A stretch of 35,063 nt of DNA from Nitrincola sp. A-D6. Its GTDB lineage: Bacteria > Pseudomonadota > Gammaproteobacteria > Pseudomonadales > Balneatricaceae. Position 1 is the stretch's first letter, and the number at the start of each line of letters is the position of its first letter. A program made the position numbers and the translations under genes. Of the stretch, positions 16,976 through 24,116 are shown one piece after another. The notes beneath the pieces are model-generated. The model had not been told where the DNA came from, searched no databases, and worked only from the letters and a program-made list of their open reading frames with translations. The DNA is taken from NCBI RefSeq assembly GCF_000764495.1, contig NZ_JRLB01000099.1, positions 1 to 35,063 on the forward strand, given 5' to 3'.

Positions 16976-17001
16976 CCGATAGTGTTAAATAACGCTATCG
17001 G
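16976..17001. terminator. Hairpin downstream of folD
   Basis: CCGATAGTG and CGCTATCGG can pair over nine bases (one G-T) around an 8-base loop, 22 bases after the folD stop. There is no clear U-run, so terminator function is uncertain. Confidence 0.4.
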
Positions 17002-17022
17002 CCAGGAGTGATAACGCGGAAA

Positions 17023-17877
17023 TTAACGGTTTAATTGTGTGGCAGCTTCGAGAGTGTTTTCCATTAAACTGGCAACCGTCATGGGACCGACGCCACCGGG
17101 AACGGGGGTGATCCATGCTGCACGCTCAGCAGCCGAAGCGTATTCAACGTCACCGACGACACTGCCATCTTCGAGACGATTGATCCCTACATCAATGACT
17201 ATTGCCCCGGGTTTAATCCACTCGCCTTTGACAATGCCGGGTTTGCCGACACCGACGACGACAATATCAGCACGCCTGACGTGGGCTTCCAGGTCACGGG
17301 TAAATCGGTGAGTCGTCGTCGTAGTGCAGCCTGCCAGCAGTAACTCAAGTGTCATGGGGCGGCCGACAATATTGGAGGCGCCTACAATAACGGCTTCCTG
17401 CCCATACAAGTCAACGCCAGTGGATTTCAGTAGCGTCATAATACCTTTGGGTGTGCAGGGGCGTAGTGCCGGGATGCGCTGTGCCAGACGACCCAGGTTG
17501 AAGGCATGAAACCCATCGACATCTTTGTCCGGACGAATACGTTCAATAATCGCGGTCGTGTCCAGCTGTTCCGGCAAGGGCAGTTGCACCAGAATGCCAT
17601 CGGTCGCGGGATCGGCATTCAAGGTATCAATTAGCTCCAAAAGTGTTTGTTGAGTGATGTCTGATGATAATTCGTAGGCTGTTGATTCAATGCCAACATC
17701 CTTACAGGCCTGTTTTTTATGCTTGACGTAGATGTGTGAGGCGGGATCTGCGCCTACTAAAACCACGGCAAGGCTGGGCGGACGTTTGCCCAGAGCGTTA
17801 CGCTCATCTATGCCCGCTTTGACTTGGTGACGGACCTGTTGTGCAATTTGTTTACCATCGATAATTTTCGCGCTCAT
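17023..17877 (-). CDS. folD: Bifunctional methylenetetrahydrofolate dehydrogenase/cyclohydrolase
   Basis: FolD interconverts 5,10-methylene-THF, methenyl-THF and 10-formyl-THF with NADP. The 284 residues show the catalytic [14 protein letters not shown] segment (Lys in YxxxK), the family signature [10 protein letters not shown], and [22 protein letters not shown] and [10 protein letters not shown] for NADP binding; [15 protein letters not shown] closes the protein. Length and order are standard. The gene is transcribed away from the tRNA cluster. Confidence 0.97.
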   Translation of the reverse strand: MSAKIIDGKQIAQQVRHQVKAGIDERNALGKRPPSLAVVLVGADPASHIYVKHKKQACKDVGIESTAYELSSDITQQTLLELIDTLNADPATDGILVQLPLPEQLDTTAIIERIRPDKDVDGFHAFNLGRLAQRIPALRPCTPKGIMTLLKSTGVDLYGQEAVIVGASNIVGRPMTLELLLAGCTTTTTHRFTRDLEAHVRRADIVVVGVGKPGIVKGEWIKPGAIVIDVGINRLEDGSVVGDVEYASAAERAAWITPVPGGVGPMTVASLMENTLEAATQLNR

Positions 17878-18016
17878 TGTCGAAAGGTGTCCCCGGGTCT
17901 AATCATAAAATAGATATAGTTTCTCACAAAAGCGCAGGGGCATAAATACGAACTATACTTATGTGTTAGCGACGAGATGACTAGTAGAGCTTTTTTAGCT
18001 AAATTTAAATTTAGTC

Positions 18017-18045
18017 TTGACGAGGTCTGATCTCTAACTTAGGAT
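18017..18045 (+). promoter_or_regulatory. Promoter of the tRNA cluster
   Basis: TTGACG and TAGGAT are spaced by 17 bases and followed by a G/C-rich discriminator (ACGCACC), as expected for a stable-RNA promoter under stringent control. It lies 55 bases before the first tRNA. Confidence 0.6.
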
Positions 18046-18099
18046 ACGCACCACTTCTGAGACGGGCATTATTCGTCACGGTAGTGGTCAGGCTTAAAT

Positions 18100-18176
18100 G
18101 CGCCCGTAGCTCAATCGGATAGAGCAACGGCCTTCTAAGCCGTAGGTTGCAGGTTCGAGTCCTGCCGGGCGCGCCA
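18100..18176 (+). tRNA. tRNA-Arg (anticodon TCT)
   Basis: A full cloverleaf: acceptor GCGCCCG pairs with CGGGCGC, the anticodon loop is CTTCTAA, the T-arm is GCAGG-TTCGAGT-CCTGC, and CCA is encoded. It is 77 bases long. Confidence 0.97.
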
Positions 18177-18208
18177 GTAACCTGACCAAATGAAAAAGAG
18201 ATGATATG

Positions 18209-18284
18209 GTGGGCGTAGCTCAGTTGGCAGAGCTCCGGATTGTGATTCCGGCGGTCGTGGGTTCAAGCCCCATCGTCCACCCCA
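18209..18284 (+). tRNA. tRNA-His (anticodon GTG)
   Basis: Acceptor GTGGGCG pairs with CGTCCAC, the anticodon loop is TTGTGAT, the discriminator is C, and CCA is encoded. It is 76 bases long and 32 bases after tRNA-Arg. Confidence 0.97.
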
Positions 18285-18300
18285 ATCTCTCTTGCAGTTA

Positions 18301-18385
<85 letters not shown>

Positions 18386-18456
18386 TTTAAAAATGTCATA
18401 TAGTACACAGTAGTTAAGCAGTTAGATAACTCCGTAAGTGCTTGAAATTGAAGATA

Positions 18457-18484
18457 AAGACTAGCCTAGAGCTGGTCTTTTTTA
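18457..18484 (+). terminator. Terminator after the tRNA cluster / at the prophage edge
   Basis: AAGACTAGC and GCTGGTCTT form a 9-base stem (one G-T) with a 5-base loop, followed by a run of T. It would end the tRNA transcript and shield the phage from host read-through. Confidence 0.8.
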
Positions 18485-18534
18485 TTGCCTATACGAATCA
18501 CAAGTGAGACAGAATCACATGGTTAAGGTTTTTC

Positions 18535-18619
18535 GTGACGCACTTTTTCGTGACGCAGTGACGCAACTCGTGACGCAAAATAGCCGTTTCGTGACGCAAA
18601 ACCGTGACGCAGTGACGCA
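18535..18619. repeat. Seven copies of GTGACGCA (iteron-like array)
   Basis: Perfect copies start at 18535, 18550, 18558, 18570, 18591, 18604 and 18612. Two pairs are head-to-tail without a gap (18550-18565, 18604-18619). All have one orientation. Such an array near an attachment site could be integrase arm sites, a repressor operator or a replication iteron. Confidence 0.9.
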
Positions 18620-18634
18620 AAGCTCCTTCCTTAT

Positions 18635-18659
18635 GTATGAATCGAATTCATGTTCATAC
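18635..18659. promoter_or_regulatory. Nested palindrome, possible operator
   Basis: GTATGAA (18635-18641) and TTCATAC (18653-18659) form an outer inverted repeat. Inside it ATGAATCGAATTCAT (18637-18651) is a second one with 6-base arms. It lies between the GTGACGCA array and the first phage promoter, with no gene nearby. Confidence 0.4.
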
Positions 18660-18747
18660 CACTTCTTAGAAAATAACTAATACCCACTTCCGGCTCAATT
18701 GCTCAAGGAATAACCCACAAGGTTCTGCCTTAAATATGGGCCGGAAT

Positions 18748-18765
18748 AATTACCACACACTTATG
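18748..18765 (+). promoter_or_regulatory. Phage RNA polymerase promoter 1
   Basis: AATTACCACACACTTAT followed by G at 18765. Aligned without gaps to T7 and T3 promoters from -17 to -1, it keeps A at -13, C at -9 and CACT at -7 to -4, with C at -11 as in T3. First of three copies before the RNA polymerase gene. Confidence 0.85.
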
Positions 18766-18788
18766 ACAATCCTCACAGGCTCACAAGT

Positions 18789-18806
18789 AATTACCACACA
18801 CTTATG
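18789..18806 (+). promoter_or_regulatory. Phage RNA polymerase promoter 2
   Basis: Exact copy of the 17-base consensus, start at G 18806, 41 bases after promoter 1. Confidence 0.85.
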
Positions 18807-18814
18807 ACACTAAT

Positions 18815-18832
18815 AATTACCACACACTTGAG
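18815..18832 (+). promoter_or_regulatory. Phage RNA polymerase promoter 3 (variant start region)
   Basis: AATTACCACACACTTGA, with the last two bases differing from consensus, followed by GAGGG. It lies 26 bases after promoter 2. The GAGGG start is more like T7 (GGGAGA) than the GACA of the others, so strength or start may differ. Confidence 0.7.
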
Positions 18833-18858
18833 AGGGAAGCTCTCAGGCCAAGCGCAAA

Positions 18859-18924
18859 GATAAACACAAGATAAACACAAGACAGACACACAACACACAG
18901 ACACACAGAAAAGAGAGAAGACCT
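18859..18924 (+). promoter_or_regulatory. A/C-rich, almost T-free leader of the RNA polymerase gene
   Basis: From 18859 to the start codon the leader is A, C and G with very few T. It has two tandem GATAAACACAA units (18859-18880), then ACAC-type repeats, then a GAGAGAAG ribosome site. The lack of pairing partners predicts an unstructured leader that favours translation. Confidence 0.5.
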
Positions 18925-21672
18925 ATGACTGATAACAAATCACTGAGAATACTTGAGATAGATGAAAGTCTGACTGCCCTATACACAACACAAGCAGAGT
19001 TAGAAGAAGAAATGACTCAGGCCGGTGTAGAAAGGTATGAACGTAATCTGACTAAAGCCATAGGAAGAGGTGGAGAGAGTGATACCACATACGCACAGCG
19101 TCTGATTGACACTAAGGCTGAAATACTGGCTGAAGAGATTAAAGCTTGGAGAGAACAGGCAGAGCTTAAAGCTGGTAGAAGGCATGTAGCACTGAAGTAC
19201 CTCAAAGACATAGATGCAAGGGAAGCTGCCTTCATTACTCTTAAGTCTGTCTTGAACAGCCTTTCTAAAGGTAGACCTACAACTTCCATTGCTATTGAAA
19301 TAGGTGGAATGATTGAAGACCAGATACGGCTTAAAGAAGTCCGAGCCAAGGATAAATACACCTTTAAGAATATTGATAAAGCTCAGAGAAGGAAGAGTGA
19401 GTATAGCCGTAAGCGTAATGTGTCTGTGTTCATCCAAGACGCTCATGGGATTGAATGGGACTACTGGTGTCAGAAGACTAAGCTGCTGGTAGGGTCTGTA
19501 CTCATTACCTGTATGCTGGATGCAGTTGGTATCGTGGAAGAGGTCAAGCATGGTGCCAAGGCGAAGGGCATAAAGGACGGTGTTAAGACTGTCTCTTACC
19601 TTCAAGCCACACCGGACACTCTGAAATGGATTAAAGAAGCTAACGCTTATAACGCAGTGATGCGCCCAATCTATGAGCCTATGATAATTGAACCTCTTGA
19701 TTGGTTGTCTCCGGTTTCAGGTGGTTATCTGACTTCTTTGGTACGTCCCTTGCGTCTGGTTAAGACAAGCAACAGGAATTACCTGGAAGAACTGGCTAAC
19801 CATGACATGCCTCTGGTCTATAAGGCACTTAATGCCATTCAGAAGACAGCATGGAAGGTCAACAAGGAACAGCTTGAACTGCTGAACTCTCTTGCACACA
19901 CAGATAGTGAGCTAGGAGGACTTCCAAGGGCTACAGATTACACGTTACCCGAAAAGCCAGCCGATATAGACGATAACGAAGTAAGCCGCTTAGAGTGGCG
20001 TATAGGAGCTGCTAGGGTATACGAAGCTAACCTGAAGTTAACCGCTAAACGTCAACGCCTATTCTCAATCTTGAAGACTGCTGAACGCTACGCTGACTTC
20101 CCCTCAATCTACATGCCTTGGACATTGGACTTCAGAGGCCGTGTGTACTGTGTTCCTGCCCTTTCTCCACAAGGGGAAGACTATGTGAAGAGCTTACTGC
20201 AATTCGCCAATGGTGAGGCTCTAGGGACGGAGGAAGCTGCTGATTGGTTGGCTGTTCATATAGCTAACTTGTTTGGTGTTGACAAGGTGAGCTTTGAAGA
20301 CCGCATCCAGTGGACTAAAGACAACACTGAAATGCTTGTGGCTATCGCTGAGAATCCTTATGACAATCGCCAATGGTCTGATGCAGACAAACCCTTCCAA
20401 GCTGTAGTTGCTGCGCGTGAGTGGGCTGGTTATATGCAGAACGGACTCAAGCATGTTACCCGCATTCCTATCGCCCTGGATGGTTCTTGTTCGGGCCTTC
20501 AGAACTTCGGTATGGCACTGCGCTGTGAAGTGACAGGGAAGAGTGTGAACCTGCTGCCCTCAGATAAGCCCTCAGACATTTATCAGGAAGTTATGGATAA
20601 AGCTGAAGCTTCACTGAGAAAACGCCTTGATGACCGCTTTGACGAGCTTACAGACACTACTGCAAAAGAACTGGCTGTTGCTAAGGTGAAGGCTATCTAC
20701 TTTGAGCATAACCCTGAAGGTAAACCGGATGGTCTTGCTAAGTTCCTGAATGAGTGTGTTGACTTCAAGCCTACGGAAGCCAAGGAAAAACCTTCTGATA
20801 TGGTTAAGGAAGGCCGTAAAGCCTTTGAATGGACTATGGCTTCTTACCACTGGCTCAAGTTCGGTGTAAGCCGGAAGACAGCTAAGCGTAGCGTTATGAC
20901 CTTCCCTTATGGCTCTAAAGAGTTTGGGTTTCGTGAGCAGCTTATGGAAGACATTCTAAGCCCAGCTAAGCGTGACCTGTTGGGTGATATTCAGCGTGGC
21001 TTGGTGAGTGAAGAGAAGTTCGCTGAAATGTTCCCGTTCAAGGGTGACGGCTTCATGGCATCTGGCCTAATGGCTAAAGAGCTATGGGACGCTGTGCGCT
21101 CCACTGTACTGAAGGCTGGTGAAGCTATGGAGTGGTTACAAGTGGCCGCTAAGATGGTTGCAGCAGAAGGCTTACCTGTGCGCTGGACTACGCCTTTAGG
21201 TTTCCCTGTTCAGCAGGACTACAAGGAGACTAAACACCAAAGGGTGGAGACTACACTTGCCGGTAAACGGACTGTACTGAGTATCCATAGGGCTGAAGAT
21301 AAAGTGAATGTCCGTAAGTCAGCTTCCTCAGTGGCTCCAAACTTCGTACACAGTATGGACAGCTCTCACCTACTGCTGGTTACTGCAAGATTTGCTGAAC
21401 GCTTACGTGAAAAAGGCTTAGATGTAAGTCTGGCTCTGATTCATGACAGCTTTGGTACACTGGCAAGCAGGACAGGAGGCAAGGACGGTCTGTTTACTAT
21501 CATCCGTGAAGCCTTCGTTGAACTCTACTCAGAGCATGACGTTATGGAAAACTTCAGGGATGAAATGTTGGAGCAGTTAAGCCTGGAAGCGCGAGAGGAA
21601 CTACCGCCAACACCGGAAAAAGGTAACTTGGATTTAGAGATTGTCCTGCAATCACGCTATTGCTTTGCCTAA
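18925..21672 (+). CDS. T7-like single-subunit RNA polymerase
   Basis: This 915-residue enzyme transcribes the phage genes from its own promoters (T7: 883 residues). Catalytic parts are all present: DGSCSGLQNF with Asp519 (T7 Asp537), RKTAKRSVMTFPYGS with Lys654 and Tyr662 (T7 Lys631, Tyr639), and HDSFGT with His840-Asp841 (T7 His811, Asp812). PNFVHSMDSSHL matches the T7 APNFVHSQDGSHL segment. It ends in YCFA where T7 ends in FAFA. In the specificity loop the residue aligned with T7 Asn748 is Glu775, acidic like Asp in T3, in line with C at promoter position -11. The gene is first in the phage and lies behind three copies of the phage promoter. A host-type promoter must start it, but I could not point to a convincing one. 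Start at ATG 18925 behind GAGAGAAG. Confidence 0.98.
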   Translation: MTDNKSLRILEIDESLTALYTTQAELEEEMTQAGVERYERNLTKAIGRGGESDTTYAQRLIDTKAEILAEEIKAWREQAELKAGRRHVALKYLKDIDAREAAFITLKSVLNSLSKGRPTTSIAIEIGGMIEDQIRLKEVRAKDKYTFKNIDKAQRRKSEYSRKRNVSVFIQDAHGIEWDYWCQKTKLLVGSVLITCMLDAVGIVEEVKHGAKAKGIKDGVKTVSYLQATPDTLKWIKEANAYNAVMRPIYEPMIIEPLDWLSPVSGGYLTSLVRPLRLVKTSNRNYLEELANHDMPLVYKALNAIQKTAWKVNKEQLELLNSLAHTDSELGGLPRATDYTLPEKPADIDDNEVSRLEWRIGAARVYEANLKLTAKRQRLFSILKTAERYADFPSIYMPWTLDFRGRVYCVPALSPQGEDYVKSLLQFANGEALGTEEAADWLAVHIANLFGVDKVSFEDRIQWTKDNTEMLVAIAENPYDNRQWSDADKPFQAVVAAREWAGYMQNGLKHVTRIPIALDGSCSGLQNFGMALRCEVTGKSVNLLPSDKPSDIYQEVMDKAEASLRKRLDDRFDELTDTTAKELAVAKVKAIYFEHNPEGKPDGLAKFLNECVDFKPTEAKEKPSDMVKEGRKAFEWTMASYHWLKFGVSRKTAKRSVMTFPYGSKEFGFREQLMEDILSPAKRDLLGDIQRGLVSEEKFAEMFPFKGDGFMASGLMAKELWDAVRSTVLKAGEAMEWLQVAAKMVAAEGLPVRWTTPLGFPVQQDYKETKHQRVETTLAGKRTVLSIHRAEDKVNVRKSASSVAPNFVHSMDSSHLLLVTARFAERLREKGLDVSLALIHDSFGTLASRTGGKDGLFTIIREAFVELYSEHDVMENFRDEMLEQLSLEAREELPPTPEKGNLDLEIVLQSRYCFA

Positions 21673-21701
21673 AGTAACCACAAGTGAGACAGACCCAAAT
21701 T

Positions 21702-21719
21702 AATTACCACACACTTATG
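21702..21719 (+). promoter_or_regulatory. Phage RNA polymerase promoter 4
   Basis: Exact 17-base consensus, start at G 21719, in the gap after the RNA polymerase gene. The transcript begins GACAAATCAAATCAAAT, shared with promoter 7. Confidence 0.85.
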
Positions 21720-21748
21720 ACAAATCAAATCAAATTGAGAGGTAAACC

Positions 21749-22024
21749 ATGAAACTACATGCTGCTTTTGAAATATACAGGATGGAACTTGAGTGTATAA
21801 ATATTGAGTCTGTAGAACTCATAGCGCGAAAGGAACTCGCTCGAAAAATAGCGCATGAGTTGTTGGACTCTTCAGTTATGGAAATAGAGAAATATCTAAA
21901 CCTACGCAGTGACTCAGTAGGCTTCCAGACAGAGGTGATTGTGATGCGCCCTGATGACTATCACAGAGCTGTTCGGGAAGAGGCCGCAAGGCTGCTTGGG
22001 ACTCTAAGTGCTGCTTGGGGATAA
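21749..22024 (+). CDS. Unrecognised 91-residue phage protein
   Basis: I do not recognise it. The protein is helical and mixed-charge, with an acidic/hydrophobic N-terminal half (FEIYRMELECINIESVELIA) and a basic segment (RKELARKIAHELLD). There is no membrane segment or cysteine motif. A GAGAGG ribosome site precedes the ATG, and promoter 4 is 30 bases upstream. Its position right after the polymerase is that of small T7 early proteins, which often redirect host machinery. The stop codon TAA overlaps promoter 5. Confidence 0.75.
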   Translation: MKLHAAFEIYRMELECINIESVELIARKELARKIAHELLDSSVMEIEKYLNLRSDSVGFQTEVIVMRPDDYHRAVREEAARLLGTLSAAWG

Positions 22025-22040
22025 TTACCCCACACTTATG
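22023..22040 (+). promoter_or_regulatory. Phage RNA polymerase promoter 5
   Basis: AATTACCCCACACTTAT, with C instead of A at -10, start at G 22040. It overlaps the stop codon of the 91-residue gene. The initial transcript GACAAATCAAATC matches promoters 4 and 7. Confidence 0.75.
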
Positions 22041-22102
22041 ACAAATCAAATCGTTCCCTTCAATCCAACACTAGGAAAGCCTATGAACGCAACCGCTTAA
22101 AC

Positions 22103-22120
22103 AATTACCACACACTTATG
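22103..22120 (+). promoter_or_regulatory. Phage RNA polymerase promoter 6, directly before a terminator
   Basis: Exact 17-base consensus, start at G 22120. The terminator hairpin begins only 11 bases into the transcript. Confidence 0.85.
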
Positions 22121-22130
22121 ACAAATCAAG

Positions 22131-22158
22131 CCGCCAAGGGAAACCAAGGCGGTTTTTT
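22131..22158 (+). terminator. Early terminator (T7 TE-like position)
   Basis: CCGCC (22131-22135) pairs with GGCGG (22148-22152), with an inner GG/CC pair, followed by six T. It lies after the early region and before the replication genes, as TE does in T7. It would stop host polymerase entering from the left. Confidence 0.8.
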
Positions 22159-22192
22159 CGTTTTTATCTCAAACTGAACTTAAGGAATACCA

Positions 22193-22321
22193 ATGACCAA
22201 TCTGACCAAAGCCTATGTCTTCTATTGGGATAAAGGCGAACAAGTCCCTGTAGACCTCTACATGGCACTCACTTCTGAAGGCTTCGATGTTGATGCACTT
22301 CAGGCAAAAGCAATTAAATAA
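22193..22321 (+). CDS. 42-residue phage protein
   Basis: A short reading frame starting ATG 22193 behind AAGGA and ending TAA 22321, 15 bases before the ssDNA-binding protein gene. The product begins MTNLTKAYVFYWDKGEQV and is balanced in charge, without membrane segment. Good ribosome site, tight packing and absence of any overlapping alternative make it likely real. Function unknown. Confidence 0.6.
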   Translation: MTNLTKAYVFYWDKGEQVPVDLYMALTSEGFDVDALQAKAIK

Positions 22322-22336
22322 AGCGAGACAAGCACA

Positions 22337-22999
22337 ATGAGTAAACCAAACACTACCCCTTTCGGTGAAGCATCTTTCCCTAAGCTGTTTGAGCCGGACA
22401 CTAAGTTCAAAGCCAGCGGTGAGTACAACTGTAAGCTCATGCTGGATGGTGACGATGCACAGTCCCTGATGGGCTACCTGGATGAGAAGCTGCAAGAAGC
22501 TTACGAACAGATGCAGGAAGAAAAGCCAAAGTTCAAGAAGGTGATGAAGCCGCGTAACCCTTACACGGAAGAGCTGGATGAAGAAGGCGAAGAAACAGGA
22601 CGTATCGGCTTTAATTTCAAAATGGCTGCTGTGGTTGAAGTTAAGAACGGTAAATACGCTGGCAAGACCTTCACACAGAAGCCGGTGGTCTATGACGCCA
22701 AGGGCCAGATTATCACCAAGAAAATCAATGTAGGCACTGGTTCAATCGTTAAGGTTGCTTATGAAACAGCTCCTTACTTCAAAGCTGACACAAAAGAAGT
22801 CGGTATCACTCTGCGTCTGAAGGCTGTTCAGATTAAAGAGCTGGTCGAGTTCGGCGGTAAGAAAGATGCCTCTGCCTTTGGCTTCGGTGAAGAAGACGGT
22901 GGCTTTGATGCTGATGAAATGAACGATACCCCATTCGGTGAAGAAGAAGGTGGCTTCAATTCAGGTGAAGGTAATGACTCAGGTGAGCCAGACTTCTAA
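22337..22999 (+). CDS. Single-stranded DNA-binding protein (T7 gp2.5-like, DUF2815 type)
   Basis: The 220-residue protein starts with PFGEASFPKLFEPDTKF, typical of phage ssDNA-binding proteins of this group, has a central OB-fold-like part (residues 20-170) and a long acidic tail that ends in Phe (GEPDF). In T7 gp2.5 such a tail with terminal Phe contacts the polymerase and helicase. It coats single strands at the replication fork. It lies at the head of the replication block and overlaps the resolvase gene. Confidence 0.88.
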   Translation: MSKPNTTPFGEASFPKLFEPDTKFKASGEYNCKLMLDGDDAQSLMGYLDEKLQEAYEQMQEEKPKFKKVMKPRNPYTEELDEEGEETGRIGFNFKMAAVVEVKNGKYAGKTFTQKPVVYDAKGQIITKKINVGTGSIVKVAYETAPYFKADTKEVGITLRLKAVQIKELVEFGGKKDASAFGFGEEDGGFDADEMNDTPFGEEEGGFNSGEGNDSGEPDF

Positions 23000-23363
23000 T
23001 CCTTGGGTTAAGACTAACCATAAGCCTCTCAGTGCAAACGACTCATACTACGGTAAGAAAACTAAAACAGCCGCATACCGGAAGTATGAAGAGGCTTTAA
23101 TCTCTTTTCTCCAAGACCTCGAAATTCCAGATGGACGATTAACTCTCCATATATTAGTGCGTTATTCAAACACACGCTCTGATATTGATAATTGTCTTAA
23201 ACCCTTTATAGACGTATTACAGAAACGCTACCTATTCAATGACTCCAAGATATTTAAACTGGGTGTTGAGAAGCAGGTCGTTAAAAGAGGTGATGATGAA
23301 ATAATCTTCAAACTATCTGAATACGTACCAGATATGGTAAACAAATTCCCTTATGGCAACTAA
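22974..23363 (+). CDS. RusA-family Holliday junction resolvase
   Basis: The 129-residue product matches RusA: LSANDSYYGKK near the N-terminus, then RYSNTRSDIDNCLKPFIDVL with the paired acidic residues (SDIDN) and NDSKI with the third acidic residue that bind metal in the active site. It cuts branched DNA so that it can be packaged or turned over. It holds the place of T7 endonuclease I (gp3), an unrelated enzyme with the same task. I use the ATG at 22974, inside the end of the upstream gene and behind GGTGAAGG, rather than a start at 22938. Confidence 0.88.
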   Translation: MTQVSQTSNPWVKTNHKPLSANDSYYGKKTKTAAYRKYEEALISFLQDLEIPDGRLTLHILVRYSNTRSDIDNCLKPFIDVLQKRYLFNDSKIFKLGVEKQVVKRGDDEIIFKLSEYVPDMVNKFPYGN

Positions 23364-23793
23364 ACAAAGAAACCGCACTGACTTTATCGTAGTGCATTGT
23401 TCCGCAACAAATGAAAATCAGGATATTGGCGCATACGATATTGACCGTTGGCATCGTGGCCGTGGCTGGTTGAAGATTGGCTACCACTACGTAATTAAAC
23501 GTGATGGGACACTCGAAGTAGGCCGTAATGAAAATGCTGTAGGCGCTCATGCACACGGTTATAACTCCAACAGTGTTTCTGTTTGCATGGTCGGCGGTGT
23601 TTCTGCTGATGACCACAACAAGGCTGTGAATAATTTTACAGATGCGCAATTCAAAACACTCCAAGCAACACTCACAGTCCTCAAAGCACGTTACGAAACG
23701 GCAGAGATACTGGGGCATCGTGACTTACCCAATGTCGCAAAAGCCTGTCCCTGTTTCGACACACGCGAATGGGTTAAAGAAAACCTGAAGTAA
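23353..23793 (+). CDS. N-acetylmuramoyl-L-alanine amidase (T7 lysozyme-like)
   Basis: The 146-residue amidase aligns with T7 gp3.5 along its length. Zinc ligands His15 (VHCSAT), His122 (GHRD) and Cys132 are present, with Tyr44 and Lys130 at the catalytic places. T7 lysozyme both cuts peptidoglycan and binds its RNA polymerase to dampen late transcription. A similar double role here is possible because the phage also has a T7-type polymerase. It overlaps the resolvase gene by 11 bases and is followed by a terminator-like hairpin. Confidence 0.95.
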   Translation: MATKQRNRTDFIVVHCSATNENQDIGAYDIDRWHRGRGWLKIGYHYVIKRDGTLEVGRNENAVGAHAHGYNSNSVSVCMVGGVSADDHNKAVNNFTDAQFKTLQATLTVLKARYETAEILGHRDLPNVAKACPCFDTREWVKENLK

Positions 23794-23811
23794 ACCTTAC
23801 AAATAAACATG

Positions 23812-23860
23812 ACCCCATCCTCTTCATATTTAATTATATGTACGGTGGGGTTTTTCTTTT
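23812..23860 (+). terminator. Hairpin with T-run after the amidase gene
   Basis: ACCCCA (23812-23817) pairs with TGGGGT (23846-23851), with an inner CATAT/ATATG stem, followed by a T-rich run. It fits an intrinsic terminator or processing hairpin. Confidence 0.65.
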
Positions 23861-23873
23861 ATAGGAAAGACAC

Positions 23874-24116
23874 ATGACTCAAGCAGAAAAAGTAGTTAAA
23901 CATTTAGCTAAGTATGGCTCAATTACTTCAATTGAAGCTATCGGCCTTTACCGTATTACCCGCCTGGCAGCAGTGATACACAAACTAAACAAAGTCGGCT
24001 TCCTGACCTTTGCTAATTATGCAGAAGACCGGACAGCAACTTATTTTCCTGACCGTAGTGCAATCGTCCAAAATATTATTCGAGCAAACTTAGGTAAAGA
24101 ACTGGTAACTCGGTAA
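23874..24116 (+). CDS. Small winged-helix/HTH phage protein
   Basis: The 80-residue product looks like an HTH_39-type protein: VVKHLAKYGSITSIEAIGLY, then RLAAVIHKLNKVGF as the recognition helix and wing. It may bind DNA or regulate the block that follows. AGGAAAG precedes the ATG. The stop shares one base with the primase start (TAATG). Confidence 0.75.
   Translation: MTQAEKVVKHLAKYGSITSIEAIGLYRITRLAAVIHKLNKVGFLTFANYAEDRTATYFPDRSAIVQNIIRANLGKELVTR

Noticed and set aside
18535..18619. GTGACGCA array as a CRISPR
   Set aside because: Units are 8 bases, spacers are 0-13 bases and irregular, and no cas genes are near.
19000..19605. 201-residue open frame antisense to the phage RNA polymerase
   Set aside because: It lies wholly inside a strongly supported gene and lacks a start signal and any recognisable motif.
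22083..22100. Five-codon frame (MNATA) behind AGGAAAG between promoters 5 and 6
   Set aside because: Too short to call a gene; could be a remnant or leader peptide, but nothing else supports it.
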